This document shows, piece after piece, positions 11,321 to 23,889 of a stretch of 64,000 nt of DNA (the first letter of the stretch is position 1; every line of letters begins with the position of its first letter). A program made the position numbers and the translations under genes. This stretch comes from Larix kaempferi. Its lineage: Eukaryota; Streptophyta; Pinopsida; Pinales; Pinaceae. Location of the stretch: contig BSBM01001440.1 in NCBI GenBank assembly GCA_027924585.1, positions 633,501 to 697,500 on the forward strand, given 5' to 3'. The notes beneath the pieces were generated by a model. It did no database searches. It was not told where the DNA came from and saw nothing but the letters and a program-made list of their open reading frames with translations.

Positions 11321-13900
11321 TCATTTCCATTTTCTCCTTTCTGCTTTTGATTTGTCAGTCTCTCTCCACTTCATCTTTTTCCTCATTAAATCTTCTTGGG
11401 TATCCTTCTATTCCACCTCCATTTCCTACTGATACTAAGGGGGTGGTCCACTATTCTTGTTGAGGAAGTAAAGTTATGCCTGCATAATTGACAGATACGA
11501 ATTTGACCCTTCTTTTTCCCATGCCTCAGCAGTTGATTATTGAGGTGCCATTTGATTTAGTTTCTGCAGATTTTTTTTTTTTTGCACTAATGAGATTTTA
11601 GAACTAAGCATACAAGGTTCTACTTCTAAGTTTCTAACCTACTTACTTGCTTAATGCTAAGTTGGGGACTTGATAATAGGTGGTAGTAACCACATTCAAA
11701 GACTGTAGTGTACAATGTACATACAAAACTACAATTTACAAAATGCTCCTACCTGTGCTTTGCTTACTGTTGTAGCTTGTAGACTGTTGCTTTGCACACT
11801 GTTGTGCCTGTAACCTGTAGATTGCTCATTTTTGTCACATGTAGATTGTTGCTTTGCTCTCTATTGTAGCGAAATGATGTTGAGTGCTAAGTGAAGCCAT
11901 GGTCTAGGAAAAAACTTGGTCAAAATAATGGAGTACTGGTCGCTAAAGCCTAAAACCTTGGGCTAAAACTATGGTATGGTGCTTGGTTCTAGGCCTAGGC
12001 TATTGCTGTGGCCTATAGCCACCACTGCTGAAGTATATAACCTCAGCTTTCAGGCGGAGGCCTGTAGCTGCAGCTGTTGAACCCTATAGCCTCAGCCTCT
12101 AGCCCTATAGACACCGCTGTTGAACCTTATAGCCTTAGCAGTGACCCTTTAGCCTTGTAGATGCCATCATTGGGTCTGTAGACTATGAAAGAGGGGATGT
12201 TGTGACTCGTAGTCAGGTTTGAGAAAGCAAACTTGGGAAGGTCATGTCTGTAAGAGAGGAGACTCGGAGGAATGAATGAAGCTCACCATTGGGTCTATGA
12301 AAGGCTAGAGTTGGGAGAGGGGAGGAAAGAATGGAAAATGGTGGGGGTTTAGGCTTAGCTTTTAATTTTAAAATTTTTAACCTTAAAAAATGAACCTCAA
12401 TGAACTTTAACGCACAGAAACAAATTTTAGGCGAATTTAATCACAAATTCATTTTGAATTTCGCTTGGGAGTTTGGTAAACTTCAACAAACTTATTTGAA
12501 ATCACTTTAAGTTCGGCCAATTTTGAACTTGAACCTTGAAATTCATCAAACGTAGTGACTTAGCGCTTAACCATAGCCTAATAATTAGAGTTATATTGAT
12601 TTTTTTGATTAAGTAATGTCTTATTGTTGTTCGAGATTAATTCAATGAGCTCTTGTTTGATGTCAGATATTTTTCTAGACTTGAGTTGATTTTTGGATTT
12701 CTAGAATGTATCATGTGGAGACGTTCACTACTTGTTCAGTGTTGTTAGAAGACCAACCTCTTTTCTCTTTTCCCTTTTCTCTTTATATTTTTCTATAGAT
12801 TTTTTGAAACAAAACTTCATCATATTTTTGGTATCATCATTACCATCAACCATTATCTATTCTATTTCCCCTCTATTAGAAGCTCATTCACTTTCTAATT
12901 GAAAGGTGTATTTCCCTTCTATCATAAAGTGAACTCACCTTATCTTGTCAATGATGGTCATATATTGACATTGAATGCCATTGCTGGAGCTCAATATTTT
13001 CTCCACATTCCTCAAATGAGAGATTAATGCATGAGTTGTCAAATGTATTCAAGATCACTATCATGCATACATGTTCAATGTATGTTTATGATGCTCCTTA
13101 TTTTGAAAAAATCATTAATTGCACATCTTGACCCCTTGATCCAGATTTGAGTTCCACAATTTGTTTTCAACATTCTCTCTTGAACGTAATTTGTAAATTC
13201 TAAAACCCTCCAAGAATATGTGGAGGAGACATAGACATTTATTCAACTCCTGTGCAGGTACACCTAACATGCTTGAATAATTATTTCATTGGAGTACTAC
13301 TATTAGTCCCATTCTTGTGTGGGTGCACTCACAACCCTTGTACTAATCTACGTGGTTAATTTCACAAGCTTGAATATTAATCCCCATGTACAGAGGCATA
13401 TGACAAACTAAATGTTACCAAGTGCTATAGAAGTACTTCAACCATGCTTGATATTACTAGTTGATAATGTGAATGAATCCTTGTCTATCTTTTGCAATAA
13501 CTTGTCTTCAAATAAGCTCAAGTAGGCGAGGAAACTCTAGCCAAAGTAGGTACTTATGTTGTGAGGAAGGGGCCTAGCATTGTTGGACTAACACAAGCTT
13601 AAGGATTGATTTTCTTGGTAAAGTTGGTGAGTTTATGTTTCTTCGATGATTGAATGGTGGTTGTAATGTTGCATTGTTTATGATCTAGAGCTTCTTACCG
13701 TCCTTTAGTGAACTTTTGCATGGTAGAAAATGTCCCTTTGAGGGAGTTTTCTCTTGTTTGGGCCTTGGATCTTTGATTTTTTCCTAAATTAGGCTCCTCC
13801 AACGAACCCTAGAGGTTGTTTTTGGATGCCCTAGTTTGGAAGAAAGGAGAAATATTTCCAAGAGGGAGGCTGGTTACCATCCCTCTTGCCCTAGGATTTG
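11321..13900. other. Gene-free stretch, probably flanking transposon debris
   Basis: No gene found. The part 11700-11880 repeats ctgttgtagcttgtagactgttgc-like words. The part 12000-12170 repeats tatagcctcagc-like words. The part 12780-12800 is a pyrimidine tract. There is no long frame and no domain. Confidence 0.35.
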
Positions 13901-16900
13901 AGTAACTATGCCTTATAGGAACTTTGCCCGATAGGAACTTTGTCCGATAGGAACTTTGCATGACAGGAACTGTGCCCGACAGGAACTATGCTCGACAGAA
14001 ATTATGCATGACAGAAATTTTGCCCGATAGGAACTGTGCATGACAGGAACTGTGCCTGACAGGAACTGTGCCTGACAGGAACTGTGCATGACAGGAACTG
14101 TGCCCGATAGGAACTGTGCATGACAGGAACTGTGCCCAACAGGAACTGTGCCTGACAGGATCTTTTCCCAACAGGAACTGTGCCTGATAGGAACTGTTCC
14201 TGACAGGAACTGTTCCTGACAGGAACTGTGCCTGACAGGAACTTTGCCCAACAGGAACTGTGCCACACAGGAACTGTGCCCGATAGGAACTTTTCCCAAT
14301 AGGAACTTTTCCCAATAGGAATTGTGCATGACAGGAACTGTTCCCGACAGGAACTGTGCATGACAGGAACTGTGCCCGACAGGAACTATGCCCAACAGGA
14401 ACTATGCCTCACAGGAACTGTGCATCACAGGAACTTTGCCCAACAGGAACTGTGCATGACAGGAACTGTGCCTGACAAGAACTGTGCCTGACAGGAACTT
14501 TGCCCAACAGGAACTGTGCATGACAGGAACTGTGCCCAACAGGAACTATGCATGACAGGAACTGTTCCTGACAGGAACTGTGCATCACAGGAACTGTGCC
14601 CGATAGGAACTGTGCATCACAGGAATTATGACGGACAGGAACTGTGCCCCACAGGAACTGTGCATGACAAGAACTTTGCCCAATAGGAACTGTGCATGAC
14701 AGGAACTGTTCCTGAAAGGAACTTTGCCCAACAGGAACTGTGCCTGATAGGAACTGTGCCTGACAGGAACTATGCCTGACAGGAACTTTTCCCAACAGGA
14801 ACTGTGCCCCACAGGAACTGTGCCCGATAGGAACTTTTCCCAACAGGAACTGTGCATGACAGGAACTGTCACCGACAGGAACTCTGCCTGATAGGAACTG
14901 TGCCCAACAGGAACTGTGCCTCACAGGAACTGTGCATAACAGGAACTTTGCCCAACAGGAACTGTGCATGACAGGAACTATGCCTGACAAGAACTGTGCC
15001 CGATAGGAACTATGCCCAACAGGAACTGTGCCCGACAGGAACTGTGCATGACAGGAACTATGCCCGACAGGAACTTTGCCCAACAGGAACTGTGCCTGCT
15101 AGGAACTATGCCCGACAGGAACTATGCCCGACAGGAACTGTGAATGACAGGAACTGTGCCTGATAGGAACTGTGCCCAACAGGAACTTTGCCCGACAGGA
15201 ATTGTGCCTGACAGGAACTGTGCCCAATAGGAACTATGCCCGACAGGAACTGTGCCTTACAGGAAATGTGCATGACAGGAACTTTGCCCGATAGGAATTG
15301 TGCATGATAGGAACTGTGCCCGACAGGAACTATGCTCGACAGGAACTGTGCCTGATAGGAATTGTGCCTGACAGGAACTTTTCCCAATAGCAACTGTGCC
15401 CCATAGGAACTGTGCCCGATAAGAACTATGCTCAACAGGAACTGTACCCGACAGGAATTGTCCCCCACAGGAACTGTGCATGACAGGAACTTTTCCCAAC
15501 AGGAACTATGCATGACAGGAACTGTGCCTGACAGGAACTTTTTCCAACAGGAAATGTGCCTGATAGGAACTGTGCTTGACAGGAACTTTTCCCAACAGGA
15601 ACTGTGCCCCATAGGACCTGTGCCCGATAGGAACTTTTCCCAACAGGAACTTTTCCCAACAGGAACTGTGCATGAGAGGAACTGTGCCCGACAGGAACTG
15701 TGGATGACAGGAACTGTGCCTGACAGGAACTGTGCCCAATAGGAACTGTGCCTCACAGGAACTATGCATAATAGGAAATTTGCCCAACAGGAACTGTGCA
15801 TGACAGGAACTGTGCCTGACAAGAACTGTGCCCGACAGGAACTATGCCCGACAGGAACTGTGCCCGACAGGAACTGTGCATGACAGGAACTGTGCCCGAC
15901 AGGAACTTTTCCCAACAGGAACTGTGCCTGCCAGGAACTGTGCCCGACAGGAACTATGCCCGACAAGAACTGTGAATGACAGGAACTGTGCCTGACAGGA
16001 ACTTTTCCCAACAGGAACTTTTCCCGATAGGAACTGTGCCTGATAGGAACTGTGCCCGACAGGAACTATGCCCGACAGGAACCATGCCTTACAGGAACTG
16101 TGCATGAAAGGAACTTTGCCCGATAGGAACTATGCATGACAAGAACTGTGCCCGACAGGAACTATGCTCGACAGGAACTGTGCTTGACAGGAACTGTGCA
16201 TGACAGTAACTTTGCCCGATAGGAACCGTGCATGATAGGAACTGTGCCTGATAGGAACTGTGGCCGACAGGAACTGTGCATGACAGGAACTGTTCCTGAC
16301 AGGAACTATGCCTGAGAGGAACTGTGCCCGACAGGAACTGTGCCTTACAGGAACTGTGCATGATAGGAACTTTTCCCGATAGGAACTGTGCATGATAGAA
16401 ACTGTGCCCGATAGGAGCTATGCTCGACAGGATTTGTGCATGACAGGAATTGTGCCTGACAGGAACTTTGCCCAACAGGAACTGTGCCCCACAGGAACTG
16501 TGCCCGATAGGAACTATGCTTGACAGGAACTGTGCCCGACAGGAACTGTGCCCCACAGGAACTGTGCATGATAGGAACTTTTCCCAACAGGAACTGTGCA
16601 TGACAGGAACTGTGCCTGACAGGAACTTTGCCCAACAGGAACTGTGCCTGATAGGAACTGTGCCTAACACGAACTGTGCCTGACAGGAACTTTGCCCAAC
16701 AGGAACTGTGCCCCACAGGAACTGTGCCCCACAGGAACTGTGCCCGATAGGAACTTTTCCCAACAGGAACTTTTTCCAACAGGAACTGTCCATGACAAGA
16801 ACTGTGCCCGACAGGAACTGTGCATGAAAAGAACTGTGCCTGACAGGAACTGTGCCCAACAGGAACTGTGCATAACAGGAACTGTGCATAACAGGAACTT

Positions 16901-18887
16901 TGCCCAACAGGAACTGTGCATGACAGGAACTGTTCCTAACAAGAACTCTGCGCGACAGGAACTATGCCCAACAGGAACTATGCCCGATAGGAATTGTGCA
17001 TGACAGGAACTATGCCCGACAGAAACTTTGCCCAACAGGAACCGTGCCTGCTAGGAGCTATGCCCGACAGGAACTATGCCCGACAAGAACTATGAATGAC
17101 AGGAACTGTGCCTGACAGGAACTTTTCCCAACAGGAACTTTGCCCGACATGAACTGTGCCTGACAAGATTTGTGCTCGACGGGAACTATGCCCGACAAGA
17201 ACTATGCCTTACAGGAATTGTGCATGACATGAACTTTGCCCGATAGGAACTGTGCATGACAGGAACTGTGCCCGACAGGAACTATGCTCGACAGGAAATG
17301 TGCTTGATAGGAACTGTGCATGACAGGAACTTTGTCCGATAGGAACTGTACATGACAGGAACTGTGCCTAACAGGAACTGTGCTCGATAGGAACTGTGCA
17401 TAACAGGAACTCTGCCCGATAGGAATTGTGCCTGACAGGAACTGTGCCCGATAGGAACTGTGCATGACAGGAACTGTGCCCGACAGGAACTGTGCATGAC
17501 AGGAACTGTGCATGACAGGAACTGTGCTTGACAGGAACTGTGCCCCACAGGAACTGTGCCCGACAGGAACTTTGCATGACAGGAACTGTGCCCGACAGGA
17601 ACTCTTCATGACAGGAACTTTTCCCAACAGGAACTCTGACCGACAGGAACTGTGCTTGACAGGAACTGTGCCCGACAGGAATTGTGCATGACAGGAACTG
17701 TGCGTGACATGAAATGTGCATGACAGGAACTGTGCCCAACAGGAACTGTGCCTCACAGGAACTGTGCCCGATAATAACTGTGCCCCACAGGAACTGTGCC
17801 CCACATGAACTGTGCATGATAGGAACTTTGTCCAACAGGAACTGTGCATGACAAGAACTGTGCCTGACAGGAACTTTTCCCAATAGGAGTTGTTCCTGAT
17901 AGGAACTGTGCCTGACAGGAACTGTTCTTGATAGGAACTTTTCCCAATAGGAACTGTGCCCCACAGGAACTGTGCCCGATAGGAACTTTTCCCAATAGGA
18001 ACTGTGCATGACAGGAACTGTGCCCGACAGGAACTGTGCATGACAGGAACTGTGCCCGACAGGAACTGTGCCCAATAGGAACTGTGCCTCACAGGAACTG
18101 TGCATAACAGGAACTTTGCCCAACAGGAATTGTGCATGATAGGAACTGTGCCTGATAAGAACTGCGCCTGACATGAACTTTTCCCAACAGGAACTTTGCC
18201 TGCCAGGAACTGTGCCCGACAGGAACTTTGCCCAATAGGAACTGTGCCCCATAGAAACTGTGCCCGATAGGAACTTTTCCCAACAAGAACTTTGCATGAC
18301 AGAAACATTGCCCAACAGGAATTGTGCATGACAGGAACTATGCCCGATAGGAACTGTGCAGGACAGGAACTATGCCCGATAGGAACTGTGCCTGACAGAA
18401 ACTGTGCCTGACATGAACTTTGCCCAACAGGAACTGTGCCCCACCGGAATTGTGCCCGATAGGAACTTTGCCCAACAGGAACTTTTCCCAACAGGAACTG
18501 TGCATGACAGGAACTGTTCCCGACAGGAACTGTGCATGACAGGAACTATGCCCGGCAGGAACTGTGCCCGACAGGAACTGTGCCCAACAGGAACTATGCC
18601 TCATAGGAACTGTGCATAATAGGAACTTTTCCCAATAGGAACTGTGCATGACAGGAACTGTGCCTGACAAGAACTGTTCCTGCCAGGAACTTTGCCCAAC
18701 AGGAAGTTTTCCTGCCAGGAACTGTGCCTGACAGGAACTTTGCCGCACAGGAACTGTGCCCCACAGGAACTATGCCGGATAGGAACTTTGCCCAACAGGA
18801 ATTGTGCATGACAGGAACTTTGCCCAACAGGAATCGTGCCTAACAGGAACTTTTCCCAACAGGAACTGTGCATGACAGGAACTGTCC
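13901..18887. repeat. ~5 kb minisatellite, 16-bp unit (about 310 copies)
   Basis: The unit is aggaactgtgcccgac, 16 bp, repeated head to tail with almost no length change. The first seven bases (aggaact) are nearly constant. The last nine vary among a limited set: gtgcatgac, gtgcctgac, ttgcccaac, tttcccaac, gtgccccac, gtgcccgat, gtgcataac, atgctcgac. Some strings of variants recur in the same order (ttttcccaac, then tgtgccccac, then tgtgcccgat), so there is higher-order structure. Since 3 x 16 = 48, each frame reads a 16-residue repeat. The minus strand lacks stops in all three frames over long distances (429 codons at 18491-17202), but three equally open frames argue against a protein. Confidence 0.95.
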
Positions 18888-19400
18888 AGCTTTATGTTTA
18901 GCTTACCTTCATAACCCTATGGCCCCATCTTTCCATTCTAGACCAAATACTTTCCAACGCTAGGCCTGGAGACACCCATAGGATGTAGGGTCACTCTATC
19001 AACTTTTTCTCCTAAAGGCCTAACGACAATCTCTTTGAGGCTCCATTTCCACAGTCCGAAATTCTCTCTCTACCTTAACACATCACATAAGCTTGTGGTT
19101 TGCTTTACTCGTTTTAACACTTTGTCCTGGAAGAGATCGTTCAATCATTAGCTACTCGTGCAAATACTTGTTTTGTTGACACACATGACCAAACACATAT
19201 GGTTGGTACTTATACATTTGAAGGATATCATTTATTGCCTTGAAACAATTGTATCTTGCTAACTTGTTTTTGAACATTTTATTGCTATAAACTTAGAATT
19301 ATGAAGAATAGTGCTAAAGCTAATGTTTAAAAGATACCATTATTTTTGTGCAGGGTTTTGTTTGGTTGGAGTCATTAATTATAATCACATCTTTGAATAA
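18888..19400. other. Spacer between minisatellite and gene A
   Basis: No coding sequence. It probably holds the promoter and 5' UTR of gene A. I see no clear TATA box at a defined distance. Confidence 0.3.
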
Positions 19401-19401
19401 G

Positions 19402-21073
19402 ATGGCCACATTACAGGTTTTTATTCTATCTAAACATCTGAAGTATTGAATCTTATTGATGTGATGCATTACATGTACTAAATGCATTATTGGGTAACCA
19501 TTTCAGGAGGATCTAACTTACAAAGTAATAAAGGATAGTAATGGTCGCAACATCTTCTGTTGCTTGGCTAGTGAATGTAATGGTTTGCGATGCTCAAAGT
19601 GTTGCACGTTCAATAAACATAGAGAGAAAGTACATTCTTGGGAAGCCATAAAATTGCATGTTGGTGCACCGCGAGGACATAACTACAAGTTGAGATCTGC
19701 AACAAAATTGGAAAAAGATCGTAAGAGAAACAATTATGACATTGAATATCGGTTCAAGAAGAATAGGAAGGTTGTTGAAACTGCTGCCATCCAAAAAGAG
19801 ATCAAAAAAGCAGTAAGTTGTTTTTTATTGATGTTTTATTTCAAGATGTATTCACAAGATTATGCTTTACTCATGATTTTTGTTATGTTTTTATTTTTAT
19901 AGGGGGTGAAATGTGTGCAAGAGTTGAGTGCAGATGCATTGGAGCGCGTGCGAATAATTGTATCTGAATATGATGCAAACTCAAAGGAAAAAAAAAATGC
20001 GCTAAAAAAGGTGGTTCGTAAGAAAATTATACAAAACAAAGACTGGAGTATGTTACGCAAAATCTTCAACGAGTCACCACCGGTAATTTTTTCCAATTGC
20101 TATTCAAATTTATATTTGTTTTGTTGCAATATAATAGCAATATTGCAAGGTATTTAAAAGAACTAACTTTTTTCAAACATTCTTTCGTTGCAATAGAGAA
20201 ATGTATGCAACTCTTCACAAAGTCCTGAGGACAATATCATGTCCGTTGAAGAGACACTCAATGTAAGTTTTATAAGCCTCTCCTTGTATTGTTACACATT
20301 GCAAATACTTTATTGAAAACCCATTTTATTGACATTGTTTTCTTATAATGGTAGATAGATATTGTGCCTGTTGGTGACTCATCTTCATCAAATCTGAATG
20401 AATGTATTGAACAAGGGGAAGGAACGAGTCAAACCCCTGATGTTGGTGAAGATGTGGATGCCGTTCAGTGTTCACTCGATAAATCTTCTAGGTCTATATT
20501 TGATCGGACACCAGATAGTGTTCCTTTAGGCCCGCCAATATTTGACAGGACACCCAATAGTGTTCCTTTAGGCCTGCCAATATTTGATAGGACACCTGAT
20601 AGTGTTCCTTTAGGCTCACCAATATTTGATAGGACACCCGATAGTGTTCCTTTAGGCCCTCCAATGTCCAAAAATGTCCAAAAGACTCCGAAAGAAAATG
20701 TCCAAAATGTGCTAAATGAAGAAGGTGACAGAGATGGGGAGAACAATACTATTGTAAATCATGGAAAGGTCCATAATGCAAATACACAACGCAGGGGTCG
20801 CAAATGGACCTTTCTCACCCCAAATAAAACAAAGGATAAGAAATCGAAATATCATCACCCTTCATTCTATTCACAATCTATCGCCAAAACAAAAAGGCCA
20901 CGCACATGCACTATGAAGATAAATAGGTGTGAAGTGTTTTTTTGTCTGTACTTTGTGTTTATTTTTTCAAATTTAAGTACGTTGTTTTGTATATTTTGTT
21001 TAATTTTTTACATTTACAATTTTTTTTTTGGTTTCTTTTGATAGGTAGCTTGCTAATCCAAGGCGAGGTTGAC
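19402..21073 (+). CDS. Gene A: multi-exon protein with C2H2-like finger and TP/SP repeats
   Basis: I do not recognise the family. Proposed exons: 19402-19416 (MATLQ, weak donor), 19507-19812, 19903-20082, 20197-20262, 20355-20926 and a short last exon after 21044 or 21048, with stop at 21047 or 21073. Introns 2-4 have good GT-AG signals (GTAAGT at 19813 and 20263, GTAATT at 20083), and the internal exons join in phase 0. The protein is about 380 residues. The N-terminus has IFCCLASECNG, then a finger C-x4-C-x13-H-x4-H, then a basic helical region. The second exon is charged and helical. The large exon holds four copies of IFDRTPDSVPLGPP and a basic tail (RRGRKWTFLTPNKTKDKKSK). Gene B at 44060-45696 is a divergent paralogue with the same exon plan. 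A nuclear nucleic-acid-binding role is my inference; a transposon-encoded accessory protein is an alternative. Confidence 0.65.
20496..20663 (+). repeat. In-frame 42-bp tandem repeat, 4 copies, in gene A
   Basis: Copies begin at 20496, 20538, 20580 and 20622 and encode 14 residues each (IFDRTPDSVPLGPP with N, L or S changes). No copy breaks the frame. The repeated T-P dipeptide is the minimal site for proline-directed kinases. Confidence 0.95.
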
Positions 21074-22150
21074 TAGTTCTATCCAAATTTTTGTTCTTCG
21101 AATTTTGTTGCAATATGAAGATGTTTTCTTGGGAAGGCCAACCCAATAGCATGTAGGATGACCAAAAATGATGTATACAAGCTGACAGGAGCAAATGTAA
21201 ATAAATGTATATATACTTTTTTCTTCGAAGTATCAAGGGTTGATTTTTGCACCCAGGAGCTATTGTGTAAACTTTATAAAGGATCGACCAGTAATAAGAC
21301 AGGATTGTTCATAGGATTCTTGTGTCAAATTGTTTGTGATCTCTCTCTATATTTGTTGAATGTTTTCTTATTCTCTGTGTCAATGGTTTCTTTTAAGGAT
21401 AAATTTAAGCAAACAACTCTGAAATAATAATTATATATGCTGTCTTTTGGCCACTGCTGCTAGGATTATTATATAATGAGTTGTTTCATATGGCAGTAGA
21501 GATCTTAAAATACAACAAAATTATTAATATGCACGAATTACTTCTTCCATATAAAACTAATAGACGTGAGAACCACACTCAATTTGTAATATCATCCAAC
21601 TCATGAGAAAGACAAAGAACAGGAATTATGAATAAACTAATATGGATTTTTAATAGATGTATGGATTTTGCATTAATATGATATTGGGGTTATTTTTGGG
21701 GTTATTGAGTTTAAATAAATGGTTGAATCATCTTAAATCTCTATCTATCTTTGTCAGTCACGTTGGATCTATCCATTGATTGTTATATTATGAGTTGTAG
21801 CAGATGTTGAGATGTAGTGAATTGGGACAGAAACCTTTGTTGTAAACAAATTCTTTAAAAAAATGAACTGCTCTGCCATGGTCTATCCCAAAATTCCCAA
21901 ACTGTGCTCTCATAAATGCATACATTGTACTATGGCTGATGATTCTGCATCTACAGTTTTGCTCTCAAACAGGAGCCACTTCAGGCATACAGAAGGATAG
22001 GTTTGTACTGTTCCAGGCAGGAGCCACCTACAAGATTTTTACAAAAAATAAATTACAGTCTACAAACAATACACACATAGGCATATATATGATTAATTAT
22101 GAATCCAATCCCTACTCAGAAGGCCTAAAAAATTAAAAGATAAATGGCAC
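21074..22150. other. Gene-free stretch after gene A
   Basis: AT-rich, with only short random frames. It probably includes the 3' UTR of gene A. No domain or repeat of note, apart from two gcaggagccacct-like words near 21970 and 22020. Confidence 0.35.
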
Positions 22151-22155
22151 ATATG

Positions 22156-22507
22156 AAACCATCATTATTTGATGAAGCATGAAGAATTCAGGGGCACAAA
22201 TATGGTTTCATCTCTATTGCAATACATTAAAGATCATTCTGATATTGTAGATCCTCCTACATTTAGAGATGACGAGTCAGTGAGAAAGTATATTCCATGT
22301 TCCATGTGAGAGAAACACCATGCACATCTCCAAACCATCACTATTTGATGAAGCATGAAGAATTCAGGGGCCCAAATATGGTTTCATCTCTATTGCAATA
22401 CATTGAAGATCATTCTGATATTGTAGATCCTCCTACATTTAGAGATGACGAGTCAGCGAGAAAGTATATTCCATGTTACATGTGAGAGAAACACCATGTA
22501 CATCTCC
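22156..22507 (+). repeat. 176-bp tandem duplication carrying an exon-like frame
   Basis: Copy 1 is 22156-22331 and copy 2 is 22332-22507, with only a few differences. Each holds an open stretch reading roughly KHEEFRG.NMVSSLLQYI and IVDPPTFRDDES.RKYIPC, then a stop (tga). The end, ccatGTGAGA, also fits a donor site. The frame looks protein-like and changes between copies are partly silent, but I cannot name the family. It could be a duplicated exon of a host gene or a captured exon. Confidence 0.55.
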
Positions 22508-22724
22508 AATACATCTTAGCAGTATGGACCTAATTATGCCTCATGTAGCAAAAATAATATTAGAGAGTCACATGGGAATTAGAAGTTCATCAAGGCTTTC
22601 CACCCTTGACTAAACATTCCCATGTCTGGATAGTAAAGACTAAAGGCTGCATGGCATCCTTCCTTTGGATTAAAAAATTAGCTATTTTAGTATTTAGCCT
22701 TAGTATTGCTAGTATATATTGTTA

Positions 22725-22820
22725 ATTTCAGATGTAAGAATGGTGTAGTTAATAAAATTTCAGATGTAAGAATGGTGTAGTTAATGAAATTTCAGATGTA
22801 AGAATGCTGTAGCTTATAAA
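22725..22820. repeat. 32-bp tandem repeat, 3 copies
   Basis: Units start at 22725, 22757 and 22789 (atttcagatgtaagaatggt...). The third copy is slightly diverged. Confidence 0.9.
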
Positions 22821-23557
22821 ATAACTCAAACTCATTGTTTAAGAATTGCTTTCTGCCCACTTTGTTCACTTTGAAGACGAAAGTGAACTCTTTTCTCCTG
22901 TAGCAGCATTTCCCAGTTGTCCTGTAGCAATGTGAGGCTAGAGCCATGAATCCAAACAAACTGATAGCCTCCTACTGCCTGTTATTTCAAATGACTAATG
23001 GATAATTTTAATCCTTGAAAAAACAAATATCCATGTTAGACCCCGGTCATCATAAGGCTACAATCAACAGGATTTGTGCTCATCAGTATTCTGCAATATA
23101 ATTGAGATATTCCTTAACAGCAGCTTCAACAAATCAGTTACTGAAGAATCTCTTTAAATTTTAGAGCAATACAACCAAATTTTTAAAACAAGATGATGAA
23201 TAAGAATAGTGCACAATGCTTAGGGTAATGTAATAAGATATGCAGTGAGATACAATGTAAAAAAAATGGGCAAATACAACAATAAAAAGCTCTAGAAACT
23301 TGGCCTTGTTCAAGATTGGCCACACCCAATGTACAAAACAAACAAATGCCTACACAAAGAATAACAATCAGCCCACATTAGAAAATAAATGATTTCAAGT
23401 TCCCTTCGGTGTTGAATGTCAATGCATTTTTATATTATCTGTATCCATTAGGTCATCTAACTTTCCCAGGAAACGATGTTAACCTTGGATTGAGTTAATG
23501 GATTTATTCCCAGTAAAATCTTATTTTGTAATTATAAATCTACCCTTTTAAATCCAG

Positions 23558-23881
23558 TTGACTCATTTGAATGTAATGTCTTCACTGGTCTCAATGTTTT
23601 TGAAGCCTGATTCACATCTGGAAAAGATTACCTTCAAAACACCTCCTAGAACTTGTCAACGCTATCAGTATGATTTTGGGCCCATGATGTTCTATGATGA
23701 AATCATTCTTCAGAATGACAAGTTCATCTTGTTATACCTAGGCATAAAAATAGTGAATATCGAGTTAAAAATAACTTGTCAAAGAAGATTTAATAATGAT
23801 TATTCTATAGGATCTATTCTTTTTGAAAATAAGGCTTTAGTGCTATCCGGCAGTACCCTCATCAATGGGAATGACCTTTAA
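23558..23881 (+). other. Unrecognised open frame of 107 codons
   Basis: The frame ends at 23881. It has an ordinary amino-acid mix with segments such as FKTPPRTCQRYQYDFGP and KFILLYLGIKIVNIELK, and looks more protein-like than random AT-rich frames. I recognise no domain. The first codon is TTG-type and the stretch may be an exon or relic. Low confidence that it is a gene. Confidence 0.2.
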
Positions 23882-23889
23882 GGGCACTG

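Noticed and set aside
13913-18873. Many long minus-strand open frames (up to 429 codons) with 16-residue repeats
   Set aside because: They come from a 16-bp tandem unit without stops. All three frames are equally open and read each other's shifted repeats, which is not a coding signature.
13901-18887. CRISPR-like array
   Set aside because: There are no unique spacers between repeats; units are contiguous 16-mers, and the context is a plant nuclear genome.
20465-20746. Minus-strand frame opposite gene A's repeat exon
   Set aside because: Shadow of the in-frame 42-bp repeats; gene A's splice sites and paralogy support the plus strand.
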